Part shown: in pieces, positions 26,154 to 36,291 of the stretch
Layout: every line of letters starts with the position of its first letter
Numbering within the stretch: the first letter of the stretch is position 1
NCBI GenBank assembly: GCA_018817125.1
Contig: JAHIUN010000014.1
Location: 1-53,260, forward strand
From: Patescibacteria group bacterium
GTDB taxonomy: Bacteria; Patescibacteriota; Gracilibacteria; UM-FILTER-43-11
Length of the DNA: 53,260 nucleotides
Direction: 5' to 3'
Position numbers and translations under genes: made by a program
The notes under the pieces: model-generated
Seen by the model: the letters and a program-made list of their open reading frames with translations, nothing else
What the model was told of the DNA's origin: nothing
Databases searched by the model: none

Positions 26154-26789
26154 TCAATCAAATCTTGATATTCTGGGTTGGTGTAGATATTCTGGGTTGG
26201 TGTAAATGTATGGCCAATCCGAAGGCAAACCGTGTTTTATCTGATTGTGTTCGATGTATTCCATATGATAATCAAAATCATTTTCATTTCGGATATAATG
26301 GTCGTGGAATTTGTCCTGCCATTTAAATTTTGGATACGGATTTTGGTTTTTGTGTTTTTGGATGAATTGTTGTTGGTATTTATCCAACATCCCCCGAAAC
26401 CGAAGGCCGGGATAATTATCCCGGCCTTCCGAGGGATTGATTATTCCATTAATAATATTGGCATTATGTGAAAAATTCCGTTTCAAACAATGCATTATCT
26501 CCGATACATTCCATTCATCCCCCGGTTGCACCAATAAATGAAAATGATCATAAGCCAATACCCATCCGAACAACAAAAATCCTTTGAATCGTTTACAAAA
26601 CCGTAAATTCTCCACAAACAAATCGCAAAAAATCCGCTCCCGGAAAAACGGGACATTTCCCTGCGTTTTGCATGTAACAAAATAACACGCATCGGGGAAA
26701 ATGATGTGCTTTTGAGAATTCCGATGCAATAACCGATAAGTTTTTATAAATTCTAAATATCGCCCCATACAAAAAATTCTTTTAAACAC
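26154..26789 (-). CDS. RAYT-type Y1 (HUH) transposase
   Basis: 211 residues (or 204 from the next ATG, at Met8). IS200/Y1-like fold of the REP-associated tyrosine transposases: YFVTCKTQGN, the HUH motif in DHFHLLVQP, FHDHYIRNENDFDYHMEYIEHNQIKHGL with the likely nucleophilic Tyr. No inverted-repeat insertion sequence surrounds it, as expected for a domesticated RAYT. A perfect 28-base palindrome (26402-26429) lies inside the gene, and a 19-bp tandem duplication (26167-26204) forms its 3' end. It is a candidate agent for spreading the palindromic repeats seen in this window. Confidence 0.88.
   Translation of the reverse strand: MFKRIFCMGRYLEFIKTYRLLHRNSQKHIIFPDACYFVTCKTQGNVPFFRERIFCDLFVENLRFCKRFKGFLLFGWVLAYDHFHLLVQPGDEWNVSEIMHCLKRNFSHNANIINGIINPSEGRDNYPGLRFRGMLDKYQQQFIQKHKNQNPYPKFKWQDKFHDHYIRNENDFDYHMEYIEHNQIKHGLPSDWPYIYTNPEYLHQPRISRFD
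26167..26204. repeat. 19-bp perfect tandem duplication
   Basis: GATATTCTGGGTTGGTGTA occurs twice head to tail at the 3' end of the transposase gene, read in two different frames, extending its C-terminus. Confidence 0.9.
26402..26429. repeat. 28-base perfect palindrome inside the transposase gene
   Basis: GAAGGCCGGGATAA is followed directly by its reverse complement. It encodes EGRDNYPGL-like residues in an insertion between the conserved RAYT core segments. Confidence 0.9.
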
Positions 26790-26836
26790 AAAATAAGAGA
26801 TTAACTTATATCAAATTAATCAAAGAAAAGTCAAAT

Positions 26837-27214
26837 TTACAAATTTTTATACATCCATTTGGTCAGCGTCCATCCTTCCGAAAAACGGATAGCGCGGTTA
26901 AGCATTATATCAGAAATGCATTCATCTAATCCACAGTTTTCTCTTTCCTCCAGTTCATATAAAAACGGCAGGGATTCTTCCTGCCCCAGCTGGCTGAGCG
27001 CCCACAGTGCGTCATTTTTTTCTTTAATCGATGTTTCAATCGAATTGATGGATGACATCAGTGATTGAGCACAGCTTTCGCCCCCAAAACGCCCCCGATA
27101 TTCATCACAGATGGTTTTGACACCGTTGTAAATCCCGCGTAAAGAAAAAGCGAAAAAGATCAAAAAAGCAATAAGGGTAGTCACTCCGATGATAGCGAGG
27201 CGCTTAAGATTCAT
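26837..27214 (-). CDS. membrane-anchored small helical protein
   Basis: 125 residues: an N-terminal TM (about 7-26, LAIIGVTTLIAFLIFFAFSL), then a soluble helical part with four cysteines. The stretch NDALWALSQLGQEESLPFLYEL resembles a HEAT-type repeat. No family assigned. Its ATG overlaps the TGA of the upstream M23-like gene (ATGA), so the pair is probably translated together. Confidence 0.7.
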   Translation of the reverse strand: MNLKRLAIIGVTTLIAFLIFFAFSLRGIYNGVKTICDEYRGRFGGESCAQSLMSSINSIETSIKEKNDALWALSQLGQEESLPFLYELEERENCGLDECISDIMLNRAIRFSEGWTLTKWMYKNL

Positions 27215-27837
27215 TTGAGCAGGGTTAAAGGGTCAATCCATTCTTGCAGACGTTCCGGTTCCTGAACGTATCCAAGTAAGACAGTTGAAAAGCCTTTGTG
27301 GATGCCTAAATGCAGATGCTTCCTTTCTCCATCCGTTTCATTGCTGTATCCCTGCCCCAGAATGCCGATCCGCTGGCCTTTTAACAGCTTTTCATTCAAC
27401 TCCATCGGGATACTGCTTAACCGAAGATGGCCATACAAAACCGTTATATCCTCGCCCTCCAGTATACACCGCTGTATCAGCACACCGCCATATCCCGTGG
27501 CCGTCCTTTTTAAAACCACCGGCCCTTCACAAATAGCGTAAACGCTCACATCAGACTCCTGCTCCTCCGGAAATGTCTCAAAGTCTACGCCGGTGTGATA
27601 TCCGGAGAACCTTTCAGTGTCAACGGGCGAATCGTTTGAGGAAATTTTTAGGCCAAATGGCTTTTTGGTAACTCGTTTTAAGGCGTCAGTAATCGGCTCC
27701 GCAATAAGCCCCCCTTCCACCTCATTAAACACTTCCACCGGAACATTCGTCGGCAAAGATGGGACGACCGGAACCGTCGGAGAACAAGCGGTAAGGATGA
27801 GGGCAGATAGGATGATAAAAGGAATCATTATACGCAT
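27211..27837 (-). CDS. lipoprotein with M23 (LytM-like) peptidase domain
   Basis: 208 residues. Signal peptide with lipobox ILTAC (Cys18). The M23 fold shows the zinc-ligand motif GYHTGVDFET (HxxxD), YGHL, and the HLHLGIH motif (HxH). These endopeptidases cut peptidoglycan peptide bridges. Since the three metal ligands are present, it may be active. Coupled to the downstream anchored protein by a 4-base overlap. It stops at TGA. Confidence 0.82.
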   Translation of the reverse strand: MRIMIPFIILSALILTACSPTVPVVPSLPTNVPVEVFNEVEGGLIAEPITDALKRVTKKPFGLKISSNDSPVDTERFSGYHTGVDFETFPEEQESDVSVYAICEGPVVLKRTATGYGGVLIQRCILEGEDITVLYGHLRLSSIPMELNEKLLKGQRIGILGQGYSNETDGERKHLHLGIHKGFSTVLLGYVQEPERLQEWIDPLTLLK

Positions 27838-28313
27838 ACCTAAATGGTAGCATTATGGGTTTATAAAGTCATCGTGAAGATGGGTGGGTTGCAGTTAGTA
27901 AAGAATGTTAGCGGACGTAACAATAAATTGACCCTTAATTCAGAATTATTTTAGACTAGATTTTAAAAGTGAAGCATAAACTCTATTTTTAAATGCCCAG
28001 AGAAGCTATTTTGGATCAATCTCATAGATATTCCAGGAAATGTACAATAATCTGCATCAATTACCCGATTATTAGAATCATATATACACACTTATATATA
28101 CCTCCAAGAATTATTAGTGAAAAAATTTTTACCTGAGGAAAAACATTACCCATCAAATTTGCCACATTATTACTACCCTCTTTTCCTGCCATTACTGAAC
28201 AAGAGTGCAAAATAATAGCTGATTTTTCGGCGAGATAATCAGAAAGACCCGGCATCTCCTCTTTGCCACCTTCGTCAATAGAAAACTTTTCATGGTCAAT
28301 TTCACACCCCCTA
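27838..28313 (-). pseudogene. decayed remnant of a caspase-like/clan CD-type protein
   Basis: In about 470 bases without an intact gene, the minus strand keeps a readable piece: residues like LSDYLAEKSAIILHSCSVMAG and GSNNVANLMGNVFPQVKIFS (about 28255-28130). Its frame runs upstream past the ATG into the end of the neighbouring lipoprotein gene. A frame change then gives DSNNRVIDADYCTFPGISMR and a stop near 27963. The HSC...G...NVANLMG...V.IFS pattern resembles the end of a caspase-like fold, but that is tentative. The 5' part is missing. The rest (27838-27962) shows nothing clear. Confidence 0.45.
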
Positions 28314-28865
28314 AGGTGTATAAACGGGCAAACTCATAACAACAAATTTATCGCCAATTTTTTTCACCCTAAAAGTAAAATCAGTCCGCATGGGGAAGTT
28401 TTCTTCATTTTCAACTTCTCCACAGCATGGACCTGACTCAAATACATCCCCATTCCTACCTAGAAACTGAATGCTAAATTCAAATTCTGTAGGAGAAATT
28501 TCTTTTTTATTCACTATATTTTTAACCTTTAGACAATTTAAACCGCTGTATCGACACGCTTTTAAAAATAATTCGCTATGGTCATCCGGATCGACAGATG
28601 GATTAAAACCTCTAAGTGTTTCATAATCACCACCATAATATTGAGCCGCTTCATTAAATTTTTCTTCATTCAATAATGAAAAATATTTGATAAGAGCTTC
28701 TTCAGCGTAATTCATATTTTCTTCATGGGCGTTATTTCCATTTGTTACCAAGCCTTGATTATTTTCCTCTTGTTTTTTGTCTGATAAATTCTGCAATGAA
28801 TAGACATCGCATCCCGATAAAATAAACATAGATCCAATAATTATAATCAAAAATATTTTTTTCAT
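28311..28865 (-). CDS. hypothetical lipoprotein, 184 aa
   Basis: Signal peptide MKKIFLIIIIGSMFILSGC with lipobox Cys19, an Asn/Glu-rich linker, and a small alpha/beta domain (YAEEALIKYFSLLNEEKFNEAAQYYGGDYETL) like an NTF2/DUF4878-type fold, with a CC pair (GPCCGEV). The stop overlaps the frame of the adjacent decayed gene. The gene is A/T-rich. Confidence 0.72.
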   Translation of the reverse strand: MKKIFLIIIIGSMFILSGCDVYSLQNLSDKKQEENNQGLVTNGNNAHEENMNYAEEALIKYFSLLNEEKFNEAAQYYGGDYETLRGFNPSVDPDDHSELFLKACRYSGLNCLKVKNIVNKKEISPTEFEFSIQFLGRNGDVFESGPCCGEVENEENFPMRTDFTFRVKKIGDKFVVMSLPVYTP

Positions 28866-28934
28866 AAGATTATGTTAGATTAACTAGTTACTAACCACAA
28901 TTCATTTCCACCTAACGGACAGGCGTTTTAGGTT

Positions 28935-30640
<1,706 letters not shown>

Positions 30641-30648
<8 letters not shown>

Positions 30649-31000
30649 GTTGTTTGGCCAGTGCGTTTTCTAGTCCAAATAACATTTTCGAACAATCTTC
30701 ATAGTCAGTAAGGAAATTATTTAATTGGTGTTCAGGTAAGTAATTTTTATTATGAGCGATTTTTAAATGATGTCTTGTTTCCCTCAGCTCTCCTTTTGCC
30801 CGGCTAATACATTCAAGATAAATGTTAGTATGTTTATTGCCAAAGCCTTCTGCAAGATTAGCCGGAACTGAATTGGAGCTTCTACGCAATTGAGATCCTA
30901 GTTCATATAATTCAAACTTTGGAAAGGAGAGAGTTAATTGATGAATTTCAAGAGCTAATTTGAATAATTTCTTATAAACTCGTAAGTCTTCTACATACAT
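30641..31000 (-). CDS. four-helix-bundle protein (S23/IVP-like) inside the groES-groL operon
   Basis: 119 residues. Family features are VYVEDLRVYKKLFKLALEIHQLT-type start, QLRRSSNSVPANLAEGFGNK, and RAKGELRETRHHLKIAHN. The same fold is encoded by 23S rRNA intervening sequences and by the Avd proteins of diversity-generating retroelements, though neither an rRNA nor an RT is here. Its molecular function is unknown. It is flanked by perfect 18-bp inverted repeats that absorb its own stop and the groES stop, which suggests insertion as a cassette. Confidence 0.88.
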
Positions 31001-31030
31001 ATTTGATTCAATTTAAATTCTACATTTTAA

Positions 31031-31068
31031 CCGGTGGTCGGTAATCGGTAATCGGAAATCGGATTACG
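31031..31068. repeat. right inverted repeat of the four-helix-bundle cassette
   Basis: Tandem TCGGTAATCGG units, with TCGGTAATCGGAAATCGG (31045-31062) matching the left repeat in reverse complement. It overlaps the stop codon of groES. Confidence 0.85.
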
Positions 31069-31354
31069 CAACGATGGCGCGTACTGAGGTCATTTCAACA
31101 ATTTTATATTCCACTCCGTCCACTTTCACATCCTCGCCTGAATAACGGCCATAAAGCACTTTATCACCCACTTTCATTTCAATGGGGAGCTCGGTACCGC
31201 TCGAGCTGATGTTTTTGCTGGCAATAGCCATTACTTCGCCTTCCTGAGGCTTTTCTTTATTCGCGGTGTCGGGAATAACAATTCCACTAGCCGTCATTTC
31301 TTCTGCCTCAAGGGGCTTAATAACAACATAACCATTAAGAGGTTTGATGTTCAT
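31064..31354 (-). CDS. groES: co-chaperonin GroES
   Basis: 96 residues. Caps the GroEL chamber. Features are IKPLNGYVVIKPLEAEE, the mobile-loop region TASGIVIPDTANKEKPQEGEV and the C-terminal KVLYGRYSGEDVKVDGVEY. First gene of the heat-shock operon, just downstream of CIRCE and a TTGACT/TAAAAT promoter. Its stop lies in the inverted repeat of the following cassette. Confidence 0.97.
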   Translation of the reverse strand: MNIKPLNGYVVIKPLEAEEMTASGIVIPDTANKEKPQEGEVMAIASKNISSSGTELPIEMKVGDKVLYGRYSGEDVKVDGVEYKIVEMTSVRAIVA

Positions 31355-31369
31355 ACTTTTTTAATTAAA

Positions 31370-31432
31370 AAATTAAAAGATTCAAAATTGAAAATTAATC
31401 TTAGAATTTTTAATCTTCAATCTTCAATAAGA
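31370..31432. repeat. A/T-rich repeat leader of groES
   Basis: AATCTTCAATCTTCAATAAG with mirrored TTGAAAATTAATCTT-type pieces forms imperfect stems between CIRCE and the groES start. Confidence 0.4.
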
Positions 31433-31459
31433 TTAGCACTTTAAATAACTGAGTGCTAA
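31433..31459 (-). promoter_or_regulatory. CIRCE operator (HrcA binding site)
   Basis: TTAGCACTT-N9-GAGTGCTAA, one base from the consensus TTAGCACTC-N9-GAGTGCTAA. It overlaps the predicted start of groES transcription, so HrcA should repress the operon until heat shock. hrcA itself is not in the window. Confidence 0.95.
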
Positions 31460-31462
31460 ATC

Positions 31463-31490
31463 ATTTTAGCAATCATAGACACTAAGTCAA
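31463..31490 (-). promoter_or_regulatory. groES-groL promoter
   Basis: On the minus strand TTGACT (31490-31485), 16 bases, TAAAAT (31468-31463), followed immediately by CIRCE. Confidence 0.85.
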
Positions 31491-31504
31491 TTATTTTTTC
31501 TTCT

Positions 31505-31536
31505 AGATCAGAAATCACAAATCAGAAATCACAAAT
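31505..31536. repeat. ATCAGAAATCACAA tandem repeat
   Basis: ATCAGAAATCACAA is present twice in tandem downstream of the DUF3352-like gene. A related ATCAGAAATCAGAAAT repeat in the same orientation lies upstream of that gene (33258-33285). Confidence 0.6.
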
Positions 31537-31540
31537 CCTT

Positions 31541-33220
31541 TTACTTCAGTAAAAGGTAACCTTCCGTACTCACTCCGTCATTAAAATAATGTTTTATCCA
31601 CGTGACGGCCTCAAAAGACTTGAGGAGGTTTTGGCTGTAAACGCCCAGCGGTGTGTTAATAAGAAGCGGGTGAAGGTTTTTCAGTTCAATAAAAGTGATC
31701 TCATCGCTGACCGCGCTCAAGTTGCTCAGCGCCTGACGGAACGATTGGGATTGCGACAAAACAAAACGCGGAGAAGCGCTCAGGTCAATCGTCTCTTTAA
31801 TCGATTCAGGATGATTGCTCATAATGATGAGCTCATCGGTGATCGCGTAGCAAAATCCGTAGGCGGAATCAGAAACGTCGAGACAACTGATTTCATAATC
31901 TTTATAGGTCTCCGTTATTTCTTTCAGGCGTGAAGGGTCCACTACCAATTCACGACTTTCCGTTCCATCCGGTAACGTAAATTCTTTCAGACGGGGGGCA
32001 AACTGGGAAGCAAGGGTCTGAAAACCTTCCAATAACTTCTTTAATTTGATTTCGGCGAAAGACCGGTCATCGTGCTTTAAGATCAGCCTGATTCCAAGTT
32101 GGCCGTTTTCAAGATAGTCAAAAGCCAAGGCATATTCTCCTGAAAATAAAGGGTAAATATCATTCCGAAGACTGACATCTTCTCCGAACACACGGCTCAC
32201 CTGCGCCCGGACCACTCCTTCCAGAATAATCCCGTAGGCGGGGTTAAGCTGACTGATGGTTTCGAGCGTGTTCTGCCATTCATCGCTTAAATTGGCGCCG
32301 CCAATATAGGCAGCCAGATTTTGGGAGCCTAAAAAGTCTGCCAGACTATAGGCGAAACGGGTCGAATCCGTATAACCTTTTTTCAGCGCCAGTAATTTGG
32401 GATCAAGCGACAGAAGGGTATTGAAATGGAAGCCATTGTATTCTTTCTGAATAGTCAGAACCAGATGATCGGTAATGCTTTTAAGGGGCTCGATGAGCTG
32501 GTTAAGGGCATTGTTTTCTCCGAAATAAAGTGCCTGAACATTAAGATATCCGTATCCCCAGGCTTGCCGGGGGAGGTTGGCCAGTGACTTCCGGTAATCC
32601 GGATCAGCGTTAAGATTGGCATCTTCACCGCGGTAAACCGCCTGGATCATTTCCAGCGTAGAGGGTTTTTCCGTGATAAACAGGTAAGGCCCGATAAAGC
32701 TGAAAGAAAAATGTTTGCTTTGAGAATAAGAATAAATCGGTAATTTTTTATCGCCACTAACAATCAGCTTTTCGCCTTCCAATCCCAACTCTTCGAAAAA
32801 GGCCAATGCCTGTTTTTGGCTTCGGACACGGAAAAACAAGACGAGCTTATTTTTATTGTCACCGTTTTTAAGCAGGGCTAGGCCCAGTCGGCCTTGCGAC
32901 AATTGCTCTTGTAAATCCTCCACGTCAAGCTGGAAGGCTTGTTCCAGCACAGTGCTTAAGCCCATCAGATCCAAAACCGTTTCCTGATTCAGACGAGGAG
33001 GGAGTGTTAAGTCCTCCAGCTCAAAATAAGCAACGGTCTTTTCTGCCGGCAATGTATAGGTAGCGCTTCGGTTGGTAAACATGAACCAGACCAGATAGAC
33101 GAAAAAGGCAACCATCATCAAAAGCCCAATTCCAAGGATGCCAAAAAGCAGACGATCCAGAAAAGTCGCCTTGCTCTTTCTTCGCTCCAGTAATTTTTTG
33201 AGAAGCAGATTTTTACTCAT
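31541..33220 (-). CDS. DUF3352-like membrane-anchored protein
   Basis: 559 residues. A basic N-terminus (KKLLERRKSK) precedes one TM (about 26-51). The large external part has the DUF3352-type pattern: an ELEDLTLPP start, repeated FF.V.S...AL.FFEELGLEGEKL segments, SFIGPYLFITEKPSTLEMI, and LFSGEYALAF. The function is unknown. The protein is common in CPR genomes next to housekeeping genes. It is flanked by direct copies of an ATCAGAAATC repeat. Confidence 0.75.
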   Translation of the reverse strand: MSKNLLLKKLLERRKSKATFLDRLLFGILGIGLLMMVAFFVYLVWFMFTNRSATYTLPAEKTVAYFELEDLTLPPRLNQETVLDLMGLSTVLEQAFQLDVEDLQEQLSQGRLGLALLKNGDNKNKLVLFFRVRSQKQALAFFEELGLEGEKLIVSGDKKLPIYSYSQSKHFSFSFIGPYLFITEKPSTLEMIQAVYRGEDANLNADPDYRKSLANLPRQAWGYGYLNVQALYFGENNALNQLIEPLKSITDHLVLTIQKEYNGFHFNTLLSLDPKLLALKKGYTDSTRFAYSLADFLGSQNLAAYIGGANLSDEWQNTLETISQLNPAYGIILEGVVRAQVSRVFGEDVSLRNDIYPLFSGEYALAFDYLENGQLGIRLILKHDDRSFAEIKLKKLLEGFQTLASQFAPRLKEFTLPDGTESRELVVDPSRLKEITETYKDYEISCLDVSDSAYGFCYAITDELIIMSNHPESIKETIDLSASPRFVLSQSQSFRQALSNLSAVSDEITFIELKNLHPLLINTPLGVYSQNLLKSFEAVTWIKHYFNDGVSTEGYLLLK

Positions 33221-33224
33221 TTAA

Positions 33225-33287
33225 CATAACGAAATGACGAAATAACGATACAACAAAAATCAGAAATCAGAAATGCGAAATCTGAAA
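33225..33287. repeat. AACGAAATGACG and ATCAGAAATC repeat spacer
   Basis: AACGAAATGACGAAATAACG resembles the left arm before purN (21639). ATCAGAAATCAGAAAT resembles the spacer at 31505. The topA stop follows in a CTGAAATT/AATTTCAG palindrome (33282-33298). Confidence 0.55.
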
Positions 33288-35516
33288 TTAAATTTCAGTC
33301 TCTTTGCCACATTTCTCACATTTGATTAGATTCCTTTTCGCCTGTACCTGAAGCCCTTTGCAGACAGGGCAGGGGTCTTCAATCGGTTTGCTCCAGGTGG
33401 CAAAGTCGCATTTAGGGTAGTTCCCGCAGCCATAAAATACCTTTCCCCGCTTTGTCCGTTTTTCTACAAGCTTACTGCCGCATTTAGGACATTCCACATC
33501 AATGGCGTGAGCCAGTGGACGGGTCGTTTTACATTTGGGGTAAGCAGAACAGGCCAGGAAATCACCGAATTTTCCGGTTTTAATCACCATGGCTGAGCCG
33601 CATTTATCACATTTCTCATCTTTAAACTCTTTTTGCAGTGCTGCTTCTTTTTTCCGGTCTTCTTTCATCGGTTTGGCGTTTTTACACTCAGGATATTTTG
33701 AGCAGCTGAGGAATTTGCCGTTCCGGCCCAATTTTACAACCATGTCAGCACCGCAGACATCACATTTCTCATCTGTCTTTTCCTTAACTACATCCGCTTT
33801 TTTAATCGTCTTCTTCTTCTCTTCCAATACTTTTTCAAAAGGTTTATAAAAATCCTCTATTACAGGTTCCCATTCCACCTTGCCTTCCGCGATATCATCC
33901 AGTTTTTCCTCCATGTCCGCTGTAAAATGGTAGCTGACAATATCTTTAAAGTGCTCCATTAAAAAATCATTTACAATCACGCCGATTTCCAGCGGGTAAA
34001 GTTTTTTATCCGGTTTTTTTTCTACATAACCCCGCTGAATAATCGTAGAAATAGTCGGTGCGTAAGTAGAAGGACGGCCGATCCCTTCGGATTCCAGTTT
34101 TTTAACCAAAGTCGCTTCTGTGTAGCGGGGAGGGGGTTGAGTAAATTTTTGCTCGTCGTTGACCTTTTCCAATTTACACACTTCGTCTTTTGTGATTTTC
34201 GGAAGGATTCGTTCTTTATTTGCCAACGCTTCATCAGGATGATCAGTTCCCTCAACATAGACTTTCATAAAACCCGCTGATTTGATCACCTGCCCCTTAG
34301 TAATAAGGGTGTAGCCGTTATTTGTTTCCACGGTTACCGTCGTCACATCCAGTTGCGCGTCAGGCATCTGGCAGGCGATAGTGCGCTCCCAGATTAATTT
34401 ATACAATTTATATTGAGAGGGATCCAAATGAGGCTTTAAACTTTCGGGTGTTTTGCTCGGATCCGTGGGGCGTATGGCTTCATGAGCCTCCTGAGCCCCT
34501 TTGGTTTTTTTGGTAAAAAAGCGGGGTTTTGAGAGGGCGTATTCCTCTCCGTATATTTTCTTGATGACCTTAGGCACCACTTTCAGGAATTCCATAGAAA
34601 TGTTGAACGAGTCTGTTCTCATATAGGTAATAAGACCGGTATGGTGCTGGCCATGTTCTATTCCCTCATAAAGTTGTTGTGCTACTACCATGGTCTGTTT
34701 TACCGAGAAGCCAAGTTTGCGGGAAGCTTCCTGCTGAAGGGTGCTGGTGATGAATGGGGGGGCAGGACTGCGTTTGGCCGCTTTGGTAACGAGATCCGCC
34801 ACTTTATAATCAGCTTTCTTAAGATCTTTCACAATCGTCGCGGCTGTTTTTCCATTTGTCACTTCTGCTTTTTTGGTCTTGATCTGAGCGAGTTCTGCAT
34901 TGAACTTCCCATTTTTCGCCTTCAGGTCAACATCGATCTTCCAGTATTCTTCCGGTTTAAAATCCTCGATTTCCCGCTCTCGTTCAACCACCAGGCGGAC
35001 CGCAACACTTTGCACACGTCCGGCGCTCAGACCTCCTCTGATTTTGACCCACAATAAAGGAGAAAGTTTATAGCCCACTAAGCGATCCAGTACACGACGG
35101 GCTTGCTGAGCGTAGACGAGGTTAATATCAATATTCCGGGGATTTTCCAGGGCGTTCAGGATGGCTGATTTGGTGATTTCATGAAAGGCAATTCGCTTAT
35201 AGTGTCCCTTTTTTAAATCCAGCGCGTGTATCAGATGCCAGGCAATACTCTCTCCTTCGCGGTCCTCATCAGATGCCAGCCAAACCATCGTATCCTTATA
35301 TTTATGGACAAGTCCCTTGAGTTCTTTAACAATTTTTGTCTTGTCCGGGCTGACTTCATATTTTGGCTCAAATCCTTTTTTAACGTCGATACCCAATTCT
35401 TTTTTTGGAAGATCCCGAATATGCCCCATAGAAGCTTTAATATTATATTTAGCCCCTAGAAATTTTTTGAGAGTCCTAGCCTTAGCGGGAGACTCGACGA
35501 TAATGATATGATTCAT
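33288..35516 (-). CDS. topA: DNA topoisomerase I
   Basis: 742 residues from the ATG at 35516; the longer start at 35546 would only add spacer. It relaxes negative supercoils. The Toprim start is NHIIIVESPAKARTLKKFLG, with the DEDREGE metal motif. The active Tyr is in GLITYMRTDS near residue 297. The C-terminus has four zinc-ribbon-like units (CDVCGADMV...CSKYPEC, CDKCGSAMV...CSAYPKC, CPKCGSKLV...CGNYPKC, and CPVCKGL...CEKCGKE). On the minus strand TTGACA (35581-35576), 17 bases, TAAATC (35558-35553) give a leader of about 31 nt. Confidence 0.97.
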   Translation of the reverse strand: MNHIIIVESPAKARTLKKFLGAKYNIKASMGHIRDLPKKELGIDVKKGFEPKYEVSPDKTKIVKELKGLVHKYKDTMVWLASDEDREGESIAWHLIHALDLKKGHYKRIAFHEITKSAILNALENPRNIDINLVYAQQARRVLDRLVGYKLSPLLWVKIRGGLSAGRVQSVAVRLVVEREREIEDFKPEEYWKIDVDLKAKNGKFNAELAQIKTKKAEVTNGKTAATIVKDLKKADYKVADLVTKAAKRSPAPPFITSTLQQEASRKLGFSVKQTMVVAQQLYEGIEHGQHHTGLITYMRTDSFNISMEFLKVVPKVIKKIYGEEYALSKPRFFTKKTKGAQEAHEAIRPTDPSKTPESLKPHLDPSQYKLYKLIWERTIACQMPDAQLDVTTVTVETNNGYTLITKGQVIKSAGFMKVYVEGTDHPDEALANKERILPKITKDEVCKLEKVNDEQKFTQPPPRYTEATLVKKLESEGIGRPSTYAPTISTIIQRGYVEKKPDKKLYPLEIGVIVNDFLMEHFKDIVSYHFTADMEEKLDDIAEGKVEWEPVIEDFYKPFEKVLEEKKKTIKKADVVKEKTDEKCDVCGADMVVKLGRNGKFLSCSKYPECKNAKPMKEDRKKEAALQKEFKDEKCDKCGSAMVIKTGKFGDFLACSAYPKCKTTRPLAHAIDVECPKCGSKLVEKRTKRGKVFYGCGNYPKCDFATWSKPIEDPCPVCKGLQVQAKRNLIKCEKCGKETEI

Positions 35517-35853
35517 GGATTCGTTGGTAACGCTAGTGATTAACAACTGAAAGATTTACAGGTAAGAAGGTCACTTGTCAAATAATTTGGGCAAATGAAT
35601 TGATGTTCAGGATTTAAAGACATTAAAATTATTAAAATGTCAATTTTTGCTTTAAATAAGCCAAAAAGAACATTATTTTTACTGGTAAATTTCCTTTTTC
35701 GTCAAATCTTCGATTTTTGGCTTAAATACTGAATTAAATGTGAATACAAAATTGTATCAATCGACTTTTTCGCTAGCTAAAGCGAAAAACCCCTTGTCAT
35801 GCTGATTTTCGCTGATTATACTGCCTTTGTTTTAATTCCTAATATTTTTTATT
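35517..35853. promoter_or_regulatory. divergent control region between topA and hup
   Basis: 337 bases, A/T-rich, without a gene. It contains the topA promoter (35553-35581, minus) and the hup promoter (35794-35822, plus). AAGCCAAAAA (35658-35667) is complementary to TTTTTGGCTT (35714-35723), a spaced pair that could be an operator or loop site. A TTTTTCGCT/AGCGAAAAA hairpin (about 35766-35788) just upstream of the hup -35 box looks like a bidirectional terminator or binding site. Confidence 0.55.
35794..35822 (+). promoter_or_regulatory. hup promoter
   Basis: TTGTCA (35794-35799), 17 bases, TATACT (35817-35822). Leader about 25 nt without SD. Confidence 0.75.
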
Positions 35854-36129
35854 ATGACTAAGCAAGATTTAGTTACGGCGATTGCGTCCAGCGCTGGCGT
35901 GACCAAAAAAACAGCTGGTGTCTCTTTAGACGCTCTCCTTGAATCCATTACTAAAGAACTTAAAAAAGGAAAAAACGTGACCATCACTGGTTTCGGCACC
36001 TTCCGCATCAGCAAACGTGCTGCCCGCACGGGTGTAAATCCTCGCAATCCATCTCAAAAAATCAAAATTCCTGCAATGAACATCCCTGCTTTTAAAGCTG
36101 GCAAAAGCCTTAAAGACGCTGTTCGCTAA
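35854..36129 (+). CDS. hup: HU-family nucleoid protein
   Basis: 91 residues, the usual length. Features are MTKQDLVTAIASSAGVTKK, the dimer core KKGKNVTITGFGTF, and the DNA-binding beta-arm RTGVNPRNPSQKIKIPAMNIPAFKAGK with the intercalating Pro. It bends and compacts DNA. It stands alone with its own promoter and strong terminator, diverging from topA, so supercoiling control of both is plausible. Confidence 0.96.
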   Translation: MTKQDLVTAIASSAGVTKKTAGVSLDALLESITKELKKGKNVTITGFGTFRISKRAARTGVNPRNPSQKIKIPAMNIPAFKAGKSLKDAVR

Positions 36130-36159
36130 GTCATAGTAAACACAAATAAAAAATTTGAT

Positions 36160-36195
36160 CCCCTCCTTGGCTCTGTGCGAAGGAGGGGGTTTTTG
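36160..36195 (+). terminator. hup terminator
   Basis: CCCCTCCTT (36160-36168) pairs with AAGGAGGGG (36180-36188), followed by GTTTTTG. Confidence 0.9.
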
Positions 36196-36227
36196 TTATC
36201 AAGGGATATTCAAAGCAATCTGTGAAC

Positions 36228-36256
36228 TTGAAAAAGTCATTGGTTTTTTGTATCCT
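36228..36256 (+). promoter_or_regulatory. trxA promoter
   Basis: TTGAAA (36228-36233), 17 bases, TATCCT (36251-36256). Leader about 29 nt, no SD. Confidence 0.55.
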
Positions 36257-36291
36257 CTTTGTACAAAATTTAATTTTTTAAATGCTTTATT

